Source of the DNA: Flavobacteriales bacterium UBA5692
GTDB taxonomy: Bacteria; Bacteroidota; Bacteroidia; Flavobacteriales_D; Sanyastnellaceae
DNA: 15,290 bases
Direction: 5' to 3'
Assembly (NCBI GenBank): GCA_002420235.1
Contig: DIHQ01000140.1
Coordinates: 618 to 15,907 of the forward strand
Positions 14,582 through 15,290 of this stretch are shown one piece after another (position 1 is the first letter of the stretch; every line of letters starts with the position of its first letter). The notes under the pieces are model-generated. The model ran no database searches. It saw only the letters and a list, made by a program, of their open reading frames with translations, and was not told the origin of the DNA. A program made the translations under genes and the position numbers.

Positions 14582-15290
14582 TCATAGGCGCTCAACGAGG
14601 TCCGCCACACGGGCGGCATAACCCGCTTCGTTGTCGTACCAGCCGAATACCTTAACGGTATTGCCCATGGCTTTGGTCAAACCAGAGTCGAAAATACAGC
14701 TGTGCGAATTGCCAACAATATCGACAGATACGAGTGGGTCCGTGGAATATTCCAATACTCCTTTCATCGAGCCTTGCGCAGCAGTCTTCATCGCGGCATT
14801 AACGCCTTCCGCAGTCACTTCCTGCTTGAGGATTACGGTCAAGTCTGTGACAGATCCCGTTGGTGTAGGAACCCGAACGGCAAGGCCGTCTAATTTACCG
14901 GCCAATTGAGGTAATACAAGGCCTACGGCTTTCGCAGCACCTGTAGACGTAGGAATCATACTTAAAGCTGCTGCCCGCGCACGCCGAAGGTCTTTATGTG
15001 GGGCATCTTGAATACGTTGGTCTGCAGTGTAAGCATGAATCGTGGTGATTAAGCCGTGGTCAACTCCGAAGGTATCATCTAGTACTTTCGCCATAGGGGC
15101 GAGACAATTCGTGGTGCAAGATGCATTCGATACGATGCGATCATCATCAGTCAAAATACCGTCATTAACGCCCAAAACTACGGTCTTGACTTCGCCTTTG
15201 GCAGGTGCTGAAATTACCACCTTACCGGCACCAGATTTGAGGTGTAAGCCCGCCTTCTCCTTACTCGTGAATGCACCTGTAGACTCCACC
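14582..15290 (-). CDS. gapA: Glyceraldehyde-3-phosphate dehydrogenase, 3' portion
   Basis: The visible 235-236 residues are the C-terminal two thirds of phosphorylating GAPDH, which forms 1,3-bisphosphoglycerate with NAD and phosphate. The frame runs off the window edge, and the first codons (ESTGAFTSKEKA) correspond to a point roughly 90-95 residues into the family, so the GTG at the edge is not a start. The catalytic Cys is in SNASCTTNCLAP and its partner His in TTIHAYTADQ. Substrate-binding STGAAKAVG, the RVPTPTGSVTDLT block and the closing GWYDNEAGYAARV are all intact. It is the most upstream visible gene of the minus-strand cluster with the kinase, pgmB and maltose phosphorylase, linking maltose breakdown to lower glycolysis. 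Cofactor preference cannot be judged because the N-terminal Rossmann motif is missing. Confidence 0.95.
   Translation of the reverse strand, partial: VESTGAFTSKEKAGLHLKSGAGKVVISAPAKGEVKTVVLGVNDGILTDDDRIVSNASCTTNCLAPMAKVLDDTFGVDHGLITTIHAYTADQRIQDAPHKDLRRARAAALSMIPTSTGAAKAVGLVLPQLAGKLDGLAVRVPTPTGSVTDLTVILKQEVTAEGVNAAMKTAAQGSMKGVLEYSTDPLVSVDIVGNSHSCIFDSGLTKAMGNTVKVFGWYDNEAGYAARVADLVERL

Overview
The window looks like a compact chromosomal segment from a member of the Bacteroidota, most likely a flavobacterium-like marine or aquatic lineage. The grounds are the protein styles (a Bacteroidota-type PurC tail, ClpS of the NTFDHV type, a BadF-type sugar kinase of the kind seen in flavobacteria, a LytTR regulator, a secreted lamin-tail protein), the general absence of Shine-Dalgarno sequences, and TAnnTTTG-like boxes near several starts. 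This placement is inferred from family resemblance. No rRNA, tRNA, CRISPR array, insertion sequence or phage gene was seen, and no gap between genes exceeds about 90 bases, so this reads as core genome rather than an island.

Left part (1-4855): the 3' end of purC (purine synthesis) overlaps a TsaC/YrdC-type enzyme for tRNA t6A synthesis. A CCA-adding tRNA nucleotidyltransferase with an HD domain follows. Convergent to these lie glnS (glutaminyl-tRNA synthetase) and, upstream of it on the same strand, a LytTR DNA-binding protein with a receiver-like N-terminus that has lost its phospho-acceptor site. Three of these genes concern tRNA maturation or charging.

Middle (4919-9949): clpS (adaptor that delivers N-degron substrates to ClpAP) is followed by convergent rpe (pentose phosphate epimerase). 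Divergent from rpe is a probable five-gene operon: coaE, a short NfeD membrane protein, an SPFH/paraslipin, an ATE/Bpt-like aminoacyl-tRNA-protein transferase homologue, and exodeoxyribonuclease III. Its junctions are 4-nt overlaps or gaps of 10 nt or less. The presence of clpS and an ATE/Bpt-like gene about 3 kb apart suggests N-degron proteolysis, but the transferase homologue lacks the usual N-terminal cysteine cluster and carries an unassigned C-terminal extension of roughly 130-140 residues.

Right part (10039-15290): a small secreted protein with one dockerin-like calcium loop and a lamin-tail domain converges on a minus-strand cluster of gapA (cut by the window end), a BadF-type kinase, pgmB and a GH65 maltose phosphorylase. 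Together these could carry maltose plus phosphate to glucose and beta-glucose 1-phosphate, then to glucose 6-phosphate, and on through glycolysis. The kinase is the natural candidate for phosphorylating the freed glucose.

No clearly new multi-gene system is visible. The best leads are the modified ATE/Bpt-like protein, the proposed glucokinase role of the BadF kinase, the pseudo-receiver LytTR protein, and a recurring promoter-like box placed only 4-6 nt before several start codons.
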